DNA of 48,241 bases, from NCBI GenBank assembly GCA_905214495.1, contig CAJMLW010000013.1, positions 1-48,241 of the forward strand, given 5' to 3'. The translations under genes were made by a program, and so were the position numbers. This DNA comes from an uncultured bacterium (GTDB lineage: Bacteria; Bacillota; Negativicutes; Veillonellales; Veillonellaceae). Under the pieces are notes generated by a model. That model worked only from the letters and a program-made list of their open reading frames with translations. It was not told where the DNA came from and did not search any database. Shown here one piece after another: positions 1 to 7,456 of the stretch; positions within the stretch are counted from its first letter, which is position 1; each line of letters opens with the position of its first letter.

Positions 1-287
1 TCATTACCCATCTCACCTAAAAGAGAGTATTTTTTATCTCTATCGATGCCATATATTCCTGTTATATATACACAATCGTCATCATCGTTAATAAAACAAT
101 TCTTATTTACTACACCACCATTATGGTTTTTAAGTAGCTCTATATATGCTGTAGGCAATGTATAGCCTAGTTCAGCTTCAGCAGTCTTAATATCCTCATC
201 GGTAACCTCTCTACCTATATAGGACTCAAATGCATAATCGGTGTCTTTCCAAAATCCAGTCCAATTGAAATCTTTTAAATTACTCAT
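1..287 (-). CDS. SMI1/KNR4 (SUKH) family protein, C-terminus beyond window
   Basis: This partial gene runs off the left edge. It starts at an ATG at 287 with a GGAG-type ribosome site about 8 bases upstream and reads open for 95 codons. After an N-terminus beginning MSNLKDFNWTGFW, the segment LGYTLPTAYIELLKNHNGG at about residues 40-58 is the typical N-terminal signature of the SUKH fold: a helix, then 'LP..Y...L..HNGG'. SUKH proteins are known mainly as immunity proteins for polymorphic and contact-dependent toxins, with some other roles. The neighbours on the same strand are also small accessory proteins, which fits an immunity-gene array, but no toxin is visible here. Family call is firm; function is inferred. 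Confidence 0.8.
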   Translation of the reverse strand, partial: MSNLKDFNWTGFWKDTDYAFESYIGREVTDEDIKTAEAELGYTLPTAYIELLKNHNGGVVNKNCFINDDDDCVYITGIYGIDRDKKYSLLGEMGN

Positions 288-317
288 GATACTCACTCCT
301 AGCCAAATAGATATAAT

Positions 318-788
318 CTAACCACATTTTATGTCATCAATAGAATATTTTTTTATTAAAGCTTTCACCTCACGCCGTATCAAAATAGTATCTATAATAT
401 AGGAAAAAATGATATAAGGAGATACGTTAATAATCCCGACAGGGGCCAATATAAGGGCTACCCACAATAAATTTAGTGAATACGCATACCACTTAAAATC
501 AATGGTATTTAAAAATGGTATAACATAGTCAATAACTCTTACTTCCCATTGCATTAATGGGTTCAATTCCTCACTTGTGCCTAATAGCCAAGTGAAAGTA
601 AGGGCAAATATCAAACCATATACTATGCCAACAGGAATTAATATCTTCGCTCTCTTTTTTAACAGATTACGACAAATCTCATCTTCTTCCTCTGGTGTTA
701 CATTGTATACCATATTACATTGAATCTTAATCCGTCTAAACCGATAGCGAATATACTTATACAAAAGGTTATTCGGTGTATATAGCAT
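318..788 (-). CDS. Small integral membrane protein of unknown function
   Basis: I do not recognise this 156-residue protein. A charged N-terminus (about residues 1-48, with the acidic run TPEEEDE) is followed by hydrophobic stretches at about 49-70, 103-118 and 119-138, so two to three membrane segments are likely, with a basic C-terminal tail. The first ATG, at 788, has a GGAG ribosome site 6 bases away; the internal Met26 has none. The SUKH gene follows 30 bases downstream and the DUF2262-like gene ends 47 bases upstream, so it may be co-transcribed with them. Membrane-bound immunity proteins exist, but nothing in the sequence shows that role. Confidence 0.6.
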   Translation of the reverse strand: MLYTPNNLLYKYIRYRFRRIKIQCNMVYNVTPEEEDEICRNLLKKRAKILIPVGIVYGLIFALTFTWLLGTSEELNPLMQWEVRVIDYVIPFLNTIDFKWYAYSLNLLWVALILAPVGIINVSPYIIFSYIIDTILIRREVKALIKKYSIDDIKCG

Positions 789-835
789 AGTAGTCTCCGC
801 ATATATTTCAAAATGACTAAATCATTAAGAATATA

Positions 836-1195
836 TCATCCATCTATAGCAAAGTAGTGTAAATCTTTAAATTCATCATCCCAAAATGTAAAGGAAAAGA
901 TGTGCGTATCATCAAAGGTTTGCTCGCAATAGGTCACAGCATCTCGCTCTGGTTCAATAATAGGTATACCTATCCGTGTTTTCACTTCATCAATAGTTAC
1001 ATTGCCATACCAATCTCTAATTTCGTTATGAATGAAAGTAACAATGGAATCTATATTCTTATGATAATTAGTTGCTAATAATTTAGCAGTTTCTACATTA
1101 GCATCCGTTGGAACCTCATCCCAGCAAAATTGTATTCCTTCATAAGAGAAGGTGTATTGTCTTAACTGTTCATCATATCTTACATGATTAGTCAT
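836..1195 (-). CDS. Small hypothetical protein, possibly DUF2262-like
   Basis: This 119-residue acidic soluble protein has no signal peptide or membrane segment. The C-terminal pattern FTFWDDEFKDLHYFAIDG, and a central helix followed by 'T.DEVK.RI' (about residues 66-74), look like the DUF2262 family, a small domain often found near toxin-immunity loci; this comes from memory of the family and is tentative. Its start ATG lies inside the end of the upstream 139-residue gene (8-base overlap, ATGACTAA), so the two are very likely translationally coupled. Function is unknown; an immunity role is only a contextual guess. Confidence 0.6.
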   Translation of the reverse strand: MTNHVRYDEQLRQYTFSYEGIQFCWDEVPTDANVETAKLLATNYHKNIDSIVTFIHNEIRDWYGNVTIDEVKTRIGIPIIEPERDAVTYCEQTFDDTHIFSFTFWDDEFKDLHYFAIDG

Positions 1196-1607
1196 TTTCA
1201 GAATCCTTTACATAGCTTTCCATCTTAGGTCTTAAATCTAACACGATTTCCCAACTATCTAATGCTGGTATCTTATTATGTACAATAAAATCCTCTATTA
1301 TCTTTAATACCTCTTGGGGACCTTGCTCATTCTGACCATATATAATAGCGCCTCGGTCACCATTATTGGTTACACTAATTTCTATATGTAATAAATCAGT
1401 ATCTTGATCACTACAAACCTGTACAAAGTTATACTGTTTATTATCTATGGAGATTACCTTTGATGGAGAAATAACTACAAAGTCTTGCTCTTGGTCCTCA
1501 ATAGCATACAGATTTTGTTCAACTTCATTCAGTGTAATACCTTCATATTTATAGGTACCTACATCAATAGACCAATCCGTATATGTTTTCTCAAATGTAT
1601 CTATCAT
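1188..1607 (-). CDS. Small acidic protein of unknown function, coupled to the next gene
   Basis: This 139-residue soluble acidic protein is not one I can name. It starts at an ATG with a GGAGAGG ribosome site upstream. Its layout is an N-terminal 'Y.Y.GITL.EVEQNL' segment, a central beta-rich part around NFVQVCSDQDTDLLHIEIS, and a C-terminal helix followed by PALDSWEIVLDLR. That kind of layout is seen in several small immunity-like families, but I cannot assign one. It ends inside the start of the DUF2262-like gene (overlap ATGACTAA) and begins 28 bases after the ankyrin gene, which implies one transcript. Confidence 0.55.
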   Translation of the reverse strand: MIDTFEKTYTDWSIDVGTYKYEGITLNEVEQNLYAIEDQEQDFVVISPSKVISIDNKQYNFVQVCSDQDTDLLHIEISVTNNGDRGAIIYGQNEQGPQEVLKIIEDFIVHNKIPALDSWEIVLDLRPKMESYVKDSEND

Positions 1608-1635
1608 ATGTATCGCCTCTCCTTTACGATATCCA

Positions 1636-2697
1636 TTAAAACAAAGTTTCTAATTGCCCTGCCATATCCGCTATAAACTCATCAAATTTACAGAGTTCTC
1701 GTAGTTCTTGATGTTCCATATCATAACAGGAAATCTTTTTAGATTTAGGGTCCCATACAATTTGATAATCGTTGTACTCACCTAGCTCTTTAGATAAACG
1801 TAATAGTTTACGACGACCCCATTTAAATGGAACTGTATCAAGTAAAGGTAAGAACTCTATAGAGATAAAATCTGAGTCTGGCAATTCAAAGTAAAGATTA
1901 TCTCCCTCTAAAAAGGATATTAACACTTTTGGTAGTTTAAATGGTTTTAATTGATCCATTTTATTCTGTTTATCATGGTACTCAGCAGGCTCTAAATTTT
2001 TAAAATATTCTGCCATTTCCATATCGCCTTTTTCAATAGCAATACTATAGGGACGCATACCATCCTTTTCTGTGATGGTTACATCTGCACCATGTTCTAC
2101 TAGATATTTACACATCTGTAAATCCACATACCGAGCTGCTACACATAGTGGGGTTGGCTTAAATGGATATACAGAATCAGGCTTATTGTAATTAATATCC
2201 ACACTATTATTAATGAAGAAATCGAGGACCTCATAGTTTTGGTCTGTAATGACATTTCTGAAAGCTCGTCCACCATATTTCTGTACTGAATATCCTAAAT
2301 CATGAATGAGTTGTAAGTTTTCATATCTCTTACCATATAAGGCAGCTTGAAAAGCATCTACATCCACAGAGTTCAAAGCATGAATATTAGCACCATGCTC
2401 CACAACATAATCTATTACCTTTTGGTCAGCATACCGTACAGCTAACAAGAAACTTGGATTTTCTTCATCATTTAGATCTGCTCCATGTTCAACTAACCAT
2501 TGAACACTAGGTAAACAATTCATTACTAACGCCAATTGTAAAGGTGTATACTCACTATATTTACCAATTTGTATAGGTTCATCTATATCCCAACCAGCTT
2601 TTAATGCGCTTTCAAGAGCGGTTATATTTCCATTTATAATATCTGTCACTAAATCTGGTACAGATTCAAAACTGCCTAAGTCCTTAAGATGTATCAT
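1636..2697 (-). CDS. Ankyrin-repeat protein
   Basis: A 353-residue cytoplasmic protein with about six ankyrin repeats between residues 48 and 230. Recognisable units include TPLQLALVMNCLPSVQWLVE followed by HGADLND, VIDYVVEHGANIHA and MCKYLVEHGADVTI; two middle repeats are degenerate. The remaining 110 or so residues form a separate beta-rich domain ending near QIVWDPKSKKISCYDMEHQE, reminiscent of the C-terminal half of SUKH proteins, though I cannot confirm that. Ankyrin repeats mediate protein binding, and stand-alone bacterial examples occur among immunity proteins. The ATG at 2697 follows a GGGAG ribosome site. It heads a closely spaced set continuing to the left edge. Confidence 0.8.
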   Translation of the reverse strand: MIHLKDLGSFESVPDLVTDIINGNITALESALKAGWDIDEPIQIGKYSEYTPLQLALVMNCLPSVQWLVEHGADLNDEENPSFLLAVRYADQKVIDYVVEHGANIHALNSVDVDAFQAALYGKRYENLQLIHDLGYSVQKYGGRAFRNVITDQNYEVLDFFINNSVDINYNKPDSVYPFKPTPLCVAARYVDLQMCKYLVEHGADVTITEKDGMRPYSIAIEKGDMEMAEYFKNLEPAEYHDKQNKMDQLKPFKLPKVLISFLEGDNLYFELPDSDFISIEFLPLLDTVPFKWGRRKLLRLSKELGEYNDYQIVWDPKSKKISCYDMEHQELRELCKFDEFIADMAGQLETLF

Positions 2698-2786
2698 ATG
2701 TGTTTCTCCCTTATAATACGACCTTATATGTATACTGATGATTCATAGTTTAATTATACTAAATTTATTGTAATTTTTGATATAGA

Positions 2787-2816
2787 AAAAGCCTCTTACC
2801 GAAGTAAGAGACCTTT
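2787..2816 (-). terminator. Rho-independent terminator
   Basis: Read on the minus strand, a 13-base-pair stem (two of the pairs G-U) closes on a TTCG loop and is followed by TTTTTC. It lies about 90 bases downstream of the ADP-ribosylglycohydrolase remnant and upstream of the ankyrin gene, separating the degraded genes from the accessory gene set. Confidence 0.8.
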
Positions 2817-2903
2817 CAAAAAATTTTCAATTAAATGGAACGCCATTATGACATAGGTTTCTTTATTATACGTATATATGGGGCATCATTATTGAATCAA
2901 GAA

Positions 2904-3149
2904 TTATATAGTAGACATATACTTTTCTTCAAAGGACGTCAATATGCCTAGCATTTTAGTATCTAAAAACGATAGAGCCTGTTTTCTAATATCCATTGGA
3001 ATACCATAATATGCCTGTGCTACAGCAAGTGTCATGATACTATCATCAGTTAACACACATTGATCTGTAAAAAAATCAAAGTCCTTCCGTCTAATATTAT
3101 TAAATTCGAATCGTGAACCAACTATATCACCAATGATTGCTCCTAACAT
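2904..3149 (-). pseudogene. ADP-ribosylglycohydrolase remnant with internal deletion
   Basis: The 81-residue ORF begins like a DraG-type ADP-ribosylglycohydrolase, with MLGAIIGDIVGSRFEFNNI and the metal-binding stretch TDDSIMT at residues 34-40. The family is normally about 250-300 residues long. From about residue 46 the sequence jumps straight to what I recognise as the family's C-terminal end (AYYGIPMDIRKQALSFLD ... FEEKY). The core with the remaining metal ligands (the C-terminal GGD-D region) is missing while the frame is kept. The junction lies at 'AVAQAYYG', a position where both parental segments would encode a similar Ala-x-Ala-Gln/Glu-Ala run. The product should lack hydrolase activity. 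Confidence 0.75.
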
Positions 3150-3198
3150 GTTAATCCCTCCCTAGACTTCTAATATTTATACGTTTAACAAATTTATT

Positions 3199-3685
3199 TT
3201 ACAAAGGAAGCTCATATAATTCATAATCTGTTAGTCCAGTGTCCTAATAGTACATTTGTAAGATATGAAGATACTTGAAACCCATTCTAGAATATAATCT
3301 TTCAGCAGGAATATTACCCTTAAGAAAATCAAGGCGTATCGCTTTTTGATGATTTTGTTTTGCATATTCAATAGCAAATCTAACCAATTTTTTTGCATAA
3401 CTATGACCTGAATATCGTGGATGTACGCCAAGAGCATGAATTCCCATAACTTCATTATCTGAAGCCCTTGTAGGCCAATTAAAATTATTATACCCTTCAT
3501 TTGATTCATAGTTGATGATCATAGCTGCTATAATTTGAATTGATAAGTCCAACAAACAACTCTCCCCTAGAGATTGAACTCATTAAGAATTCAGGCTCAG
3601 GATAAATATTCTTTTTCCAACCAATATCATATTTACTGTCTATCATTCCATCTATAAGGGAATAATAGAACAATCTTCTATATGA
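3199..3685 (-). pseudogene. GNAT N-acetyltransferase pseudogene (frameshift, nonsense, 5' loss)
   Basis: Three pieces of one GNAT acetyltransferase lie in order. About 3685-3535 encodes RLFYYSLIDGMIDSKYDIGW, then KKNIYPEPEFLMSSISRGEL and FVGLI. The frame then changes around 3533-3545, and 3544-3247 continues with IIAAMIINYESNEGY and the acetyl-CoA loop GVHPRYSGHSYAKKLV. An in-frame TAG at 3244-3246 follows LQMYY, after which the same frame reads DTGLTDYELYELPL to a TAA at 3199. A one-base deletion and a Glu-to-stop change would explain both lesions. The expected first 10-15 residues before LFYYSL are not found. The longest intact stretch is 103 codons from a TTG and lacks the N-terminal half of the fold. 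Confidence 0.8.
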
Positions 3686-3813
3686 TTAAGTTACCAAGCG
3701 AAATCACAAAAAAATCATTCTCTAAGTCTAATGGTAGCATAATTACAATTGATACTCCATATAATCATTCAATCTTTATTAAAACTTATACCCTTACTCA
3801 ATTATATGAATCA

Positions 3814-3844
3814 AAAAGGTGCAACTGTATGAGCTGCACCTTTT
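3814..3844 (-). terminator. Rho-independent terminator downstream of dcuB
   Basis: A perfect 10-base-pair inverted repeat, AAAAGGTGCA and TGCACCTTTT, encloses an 11-base loop, with T residues continuing on the minus strand. It lies about 50 bases after the dcuB stop codon. Flanking A and T runs mean it could also act on the plus strand. Confidence 0.8.
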
Positions 3845-3896
3845 AAATTTATTATATAGATACTTTATTATGATATATTTTTAGTAAAACTGTATT

Positions 3897-5243
3897 TTAG
3901 AACATTGCATGAGCAATAAAGTAACCGACTACACAACTTGTAAATACACCAATACAACCAGGGAGTATAAAACTATGGTTAATTACGAATTTACCAATGC
4001 GTGTCGTGCCAGAACGGTCAAAACCAATACATGCAAGGTCAGATGGGTATGTTGGTAAAATAAAGTAAGCATAACAGGCAGGTACGAAGGAAAGGATGAT
4101 AAGAGGATCTACCCCTACACTCAATCCCATAGGCACAACAATAGCAAGTGCTGCTGCTTGTGAATTTACAAGTTTAGAAATTAAGAATAGCACAAATGCA
4201 TATGTCCATGGATGCGCCACTACAATCCCAGACAATGTAGTTTTAAATTGTGGAATATATGCACCAAAATATGTTTCAGCCATCCAAGCTACGCCATATA
4301 CTGAGATAACTGCAATCATACCAGATTTAAATACAGATCCACTTGTAACGTCGCTAACTTTGACCTTACAAGCAAGTAAAATAATAGCAGCGATAACAAG
4401 CATTGAAATTTGAATCGTTGGGGTCATGGATAAAGGTTTCCATAAGCCTTTTGCATTTGGAACAAGTGGTAATAATTGTTCAGGGAAACTACCAAATAGA
4501 GCAATAACAAGTATACCTAGTAAGAAAATAACGGTAGCCATATAAGCAGTGCGTGGAAGTTCTGCTTTAACACTAGCATCTTTATTTTCAGCATAAACAT
4601 ATTCACGTTGTTCAAGGTTTTTAATACGTTCTTGGAATATAGGATCATTAGCTAAATCTTTACCACGACGCATGCTCCATATACCAGCAACAATAACTCC
4701 ACAGAAAGTTGCAGGAATGGTAATTGCCAAAATTGTTACCACACTAGCTGGGAAGTTAGCCGCACCTAACATAGCAACAACTGACACGACAGCAACGGAC
4801 GCCGGTGATGCACAAACACCCATTTGAGATGCAATTGATGATACAGCCATAGGTCTTTCAGGACGTATACCTTCTTTAATAGCAATGTCATAGATGATTG
4901 GGAACATCGTATATACTACGTGACCAGTGCCGCATAGAACCGTTAAAAACCATGTTGTTATAGGTGCTAAAATTGTGATACGTTTTGGATTTTTACGAAG
5001 TAATTTTTCTGCATAAACAAGCATTACATCTAAGCCCTTAGAGGCCTGTAAAAAACCTGAACACGTTACAACCGCCATGATGGTAAGCATAACATCAATT
5101 GGTGGTTTACCTGGAACAAGACCAATGACGAATACGTAAAATGCAAGCCCAAGACCAGATATGGCGGCAAGTCCTAAACCACCAAATCTAACACCTACAA
5201 TTAAGCAGGCTAATAGAACAATAAACCCTAATAAAATAATCAT
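3897..5243 (-). CDS. dcuB: Anaerobic C4-dicarboxylate transporter, DcuB type
   Basis: A 448-residue inner-membrane carrier of the Dcu family, which exchanges or takes up fumarate, malate, aspartate and succinate under anaerobiosis. Long hydrophobic segments run through the protein. Characteristic stretches match DcuB more than DcuA: PGKPPIDVML, LQASKGLDVML, AEKLLRKNPK, LCGTGHVVYTMFPIIYD and GIRPERPMA. I place the start at the ATG at 5243, not the upstream GTG at 5282, because from there the distance to 'GVRFGG' equals that in E. coli DcuB and the length (446 there) agrees. It stands alone between terminators. In Veillonella-like organisms it would serve lactate/malate fermentation through succinate; that is inference. 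Confidence 0.92.
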   Translation of the reverse strand: MIILLGFIVLLACLIVGVRFGGLGLAAISGLGLAFYVFVIGLVPGKPPIDVMLTIMAVVTCSGFLQASKGLDVMLVYAEKLLRKNPKRITILAPITTWFLTVLCGTGHVVYTMFPIIYDIAIKEGIRPERPMAVSSIASQMGVCASPASVAVVSVVAMLGAANFPASVVTILAITIPATFCGVIVAGIWSMRRGKDLANDPIFQERIKNLEQREYVYAENKDASVKAELPRTAYMATVIFLLGILVIALFGSFPEQLLPLVPNAKGLWKPLSMTPTIQISMLVIAAIILLACKVKVSDVTSGSVFKSGMIAVISVYGVAWMAETYFGAYIPQFKTTLSGIVVAHPWTYAFVLFLISKLVNSQAAALAIVVPMGLSVGVDPLIILSFVPACYAYFILPTYPSDLACIGFDRSGTTRIGKFVINHSFILPGCIGVFTSCVVGYFIAHAMF

Positions 5244-5313
5244 GATACCTATCAATCCTTTCAAAATCACATAGAATAACACGCCTTAACTATATTATAT
5301 GTTAGTATATAAA

Positions 5314-5322
5314 ATTATAACA
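5314..5322 (-). promoter_or_regulatory. Candidate extended -10 promoter of dcuB
   Basis: On the minus strand the bases TGTTATAAT match an extended -10 box (TGnTATAAT). No good -35 is present, as is common with extended -10 promoters. Transcription from here would give a leader of about 65 bases before the ATG at 5243. Confidence 0.4.
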
Positions 5323-5497
5323 GATAAAAACTTATAAATTAATAAGATTTGCTAATGAATATTTTTTATTTGTATGTAATATTTTTTTATAATTAATATT
5401 TATTACTATTTTTAATTTATCTTATTGTATGAAATTAAATTACAGATTACAAAACAATAATTCTTATACAATGTGTATGCTCTTTTGAGTAGCAAAA

Positions 5498-5527
5498 TAG
5501 CACTAACCATTTTCATAGTTAGTGCTA
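5498..5527 (-). terminator. Rho-independent terminator downstream of the adhesin gene
   Basis: A perfect 10-base-pair inverted repeat, TAGCACTAAC and GTTAGTGCTA, with a 10-base loop, followed on the minus strand by TTTTGCT. It sits about 75 bases past the adhesin stop codon. Confidence 0.75.
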
Positions 5528-5601
5528 TAAATATTAAGGATTATCATTAATACTTGATAAAAATTTTATTGAATACTTTTATCTTATTAAGCTTATTCTA
5601 A

Positions 5602-7188
5602 TTATTTTTTAGATTGCTCTAATTCTTGAATACGTTTTTCTAATTGAGCGATTTTTTCATCAGTGGATGTTGTATTTGATTTAAATTCAGATCCAGATCC
5701 TACCTTAAAGCTAAGTCCACCATTAAAACCTTGGTTACCATTGCCCACCACAGTGCCTACATTAAATTGTACATTGCGGTTTGGACGATAGTAAGCACCT
5801 ACCGCAGTTGCTGTTTTGCCATGATAATGACCAAAGCCCACGGCTACACCCAATCCAGTTTCACCTTCTGAGAAGTTTGGTTGTAATGCAGCTAATGCAT
5901 AACTAGATGCAGTCGCTTTATTAACTGTAGTTTCTATATTTGTACCTACAGATTGTACTTGGCTAATAGCATTTTCCAATTGACCTACTGTAGCTGCATC
6001 ATGTGCATCAACGCCATCAGCTACTTTCACCAAACGATTATATTTAGCATCTGAGTATGTAGTAGGTATTACTGTCGGTTCTTTATCATAATCTGGTACT
6101 GTCTTTTTATAACCTAAGTGAGTAGTGATTTCCTTATCTGGATATTTTACAGTATAACCAGATATATCTCCTGCATCATGACCAAATGCAATAGTTCCTT
6201 CTTCGGTTGCTACGCTTTCATAACCGATAGCAGTGCCATATTTGACAGTAGTACCTGCCTTATGACCTAATGCTAAACTATTTTCTGCCTTAGCACCTGT
6301 AAAACCACCTCCAACAGAGGTAGAAGCAAGACCAAGTGTCATACCATTAGATCCACCCACAACGGTACTACCATTTCCTACGGTCATAGCATCACGAGAT
6401 CCAACAATGGTACTATACTCACCGTTGGCAATATTTTTATGGGTCACAAATTTACGACCTGTAAATTCACGACCGCCACCACCAAGGATAGATGTTCCAG
6501 TGCCTACGGCTTCATTCTTACTGCCCCCAAATACGGATGACCACATGCCAACACCTGTGTTTCCTAAACCACCCGCAAGTGTACTCCCTTTTCCATCTGC
6601 ATTATTTTGAGAACCGCCAATAACAGAACTAATTTCACCAGCTGCATTATTGCCACGACCACCGGCAATTGAGCTATGTAATCCATATGTACCATTAGAG
6701 TTACCACCTGAAATAGATGAGGACTCACCATACGCAATATTATCTTCCCCACCGCTAATTGTGGCATAATTTCCTACTAAGGTTCCTACTGCTTCAATTT
6801 GATTTTTTGTACCACCAAGAATAGCCCCATTTTTAATTTCTTCATGAACAATATTTTGAAAGCCCCCTACAATAGCAGCATAAGGTCCTTCAGCCATATT
6901 TTTCGTCCCCCCAAGGACAGCACTATTTTCCCCTTCTGCAAGATTAGGGGCTTTATCTTTACCGCCACTGACAACGACACTACCATCACCTAGTGCCTGA
7001 TTACCAGTCGTATAACCACCAATTACTTGACCGGCTGCATTTGCACTAGATGTGCCTAATACCATAACCGTCCCTAATGTTAATGCAAATACACAAGCGG
7101 TTACTGCGGTACTAAGGTGCTTTACGTTCTTAGGATTACATTTATGGGAATTTATTTTACCAGTTAACATCATTTGTACTTTACTCAT
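5602..7188 (-). CDS. Trimeric autotransporter adhesin (YadA-like)
   Basis: A 528-residue surface adhesin. Residues 1-51 form a long signal peptide with an extended basic start (GKINSHKCNPKNVKH), a hydrophobic core, and likely cleavage after SANA. Residues about 55-310 hold roughly 14 head modules of 14-17 residues built on 'S.I.GG..N.A.G', the YadA/Hep_Hag left-handed beta-roll pattern. A neck motif, HDAATVGQL, is at 396-404. The membrane anchor follows at about 427-502 (SSYALAALQPNF, then GLGVAVGFGHYHGKTATAVG, then FNGGLSFKVG). Unusually, 26 residues come after the anchor, including the heptad-like IAQLEKRIQELEQ, instead of ending at the last barrel strand. It is divergent from the TonB receptor gene. 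Ligand unknown. Confidence 0.92.
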   Translation of the reverse strand: MSKVQMMLTGKINSHKCNPKNVKHLSTAVTACVFALTLGTVMVLGTSSANAAGQVIGGYTTGNQALGDGSVVVSGGKDKAPNLAEGENSAVLGGTKNMAEGPYAAIVGGFQNIVHEEIKNGAILGGTKNQIEAVGTLVGNYATISGGEDNIAYGESSSISGGNSNGTYGLHSSIAGGRGNNAAGEISSVIGGSQNNADGKGSTLAGGLGNTGVGMWSSVFGGSKNEAVGTGTSILGGGGREFTGRKFVTHKNIANGEYSTIVGSRDAMTVGNGSTVVGGSNGMTLGLASTSVGGGFTGAKAENSLALGHKAGTTVKYGTAIGYESVATEEGTIAFGHDAGDISGYTVKYPDKEITTHLGYKKTVPDYDKEPTVIPTTYSDAKYNRLVKVADGVDAHDAATVGQLENAISQVQSVGTNIETTVNKATASSYALAALQPNFSEGETGLGVAVGFGHYHGKTATAVGAYYRPNRNVQFNVGTVVGNGNQGFNGGLSFKVGSGSEFKSNTTSTDEKIAQLEKRIQELEQSKK

Positions 7189-7344
7189 TTCTTTTCTCTC
7201 TATGAATATACAAAACTACTTACAAAAAATACTTACAAAACTGACTCCTTTCTAGATATACACAATACACAGATCATTTCTGAATAATTTTTATTCAAAA
7301 AAAGGCTATAATATAAATTAATTATAAACTAATTTTATCTTTTA

Positions 7345-7369
7345 TATAATTATCATTACTTATAATCAT
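7345..7369. promoter_or_regulatory. Possible Fur-type operator
   Basis: The sequence TATAATTATCATTACTTATA and the following ATCAT partly match the Fur box (GATAATGATAATCATTATC), with interleaved ATTATCATT-like elements. It lies about 40 bases upstream of the receptor's candidate -10 and between two divergent outer-membrane protein genes. The surrounding DNA is AT-rich, so chance similarity is quite possible. Confidence 0.35.
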
Positions 7370-7403
7370 ATAACTACTATTCATAATATTTTATTCGTCC
7401 CAA

Positions 7404-7412
7404 TGCTATACT
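7404..7412 (+). promoter_or_regulatory. Extended -10 promoter of the TonB-dependent receptor
   Basis: TGCTATACT matches the extended -10 consensus. No convincing -35 is seen. It would give a leader of about 40 bases, with an AGAGGG ribosome site at 7443-7448, 8 bases before the ATG. Confidence 0.5.
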
Positions 7413-7456
7413 AAAAATGATGTATTTTAATTATTTTAGTGTAGAGGGTCATACGT

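Larger units (their letters stand above)
5244..5601. other. Intergenic region between adhesin and dcuB
   Basis: This 358-base AT-rich stretch holds the adhesin terminator (5498-5527) and, nearer dcuB, an extended -10 element (5314-5322). The middle part (about 5330-5490) is very AT-rich with T and A tracts and shows no ORF or RNA structure I can support. Confidence 0.6.

Noticed and set aside
5244..5282. Upstream GTG start for DcuB (461 residues)
   Set aside because: No properly spaced ribosome site, and the alignment with E. coli DcuB starts at the internal ATG at 5243.
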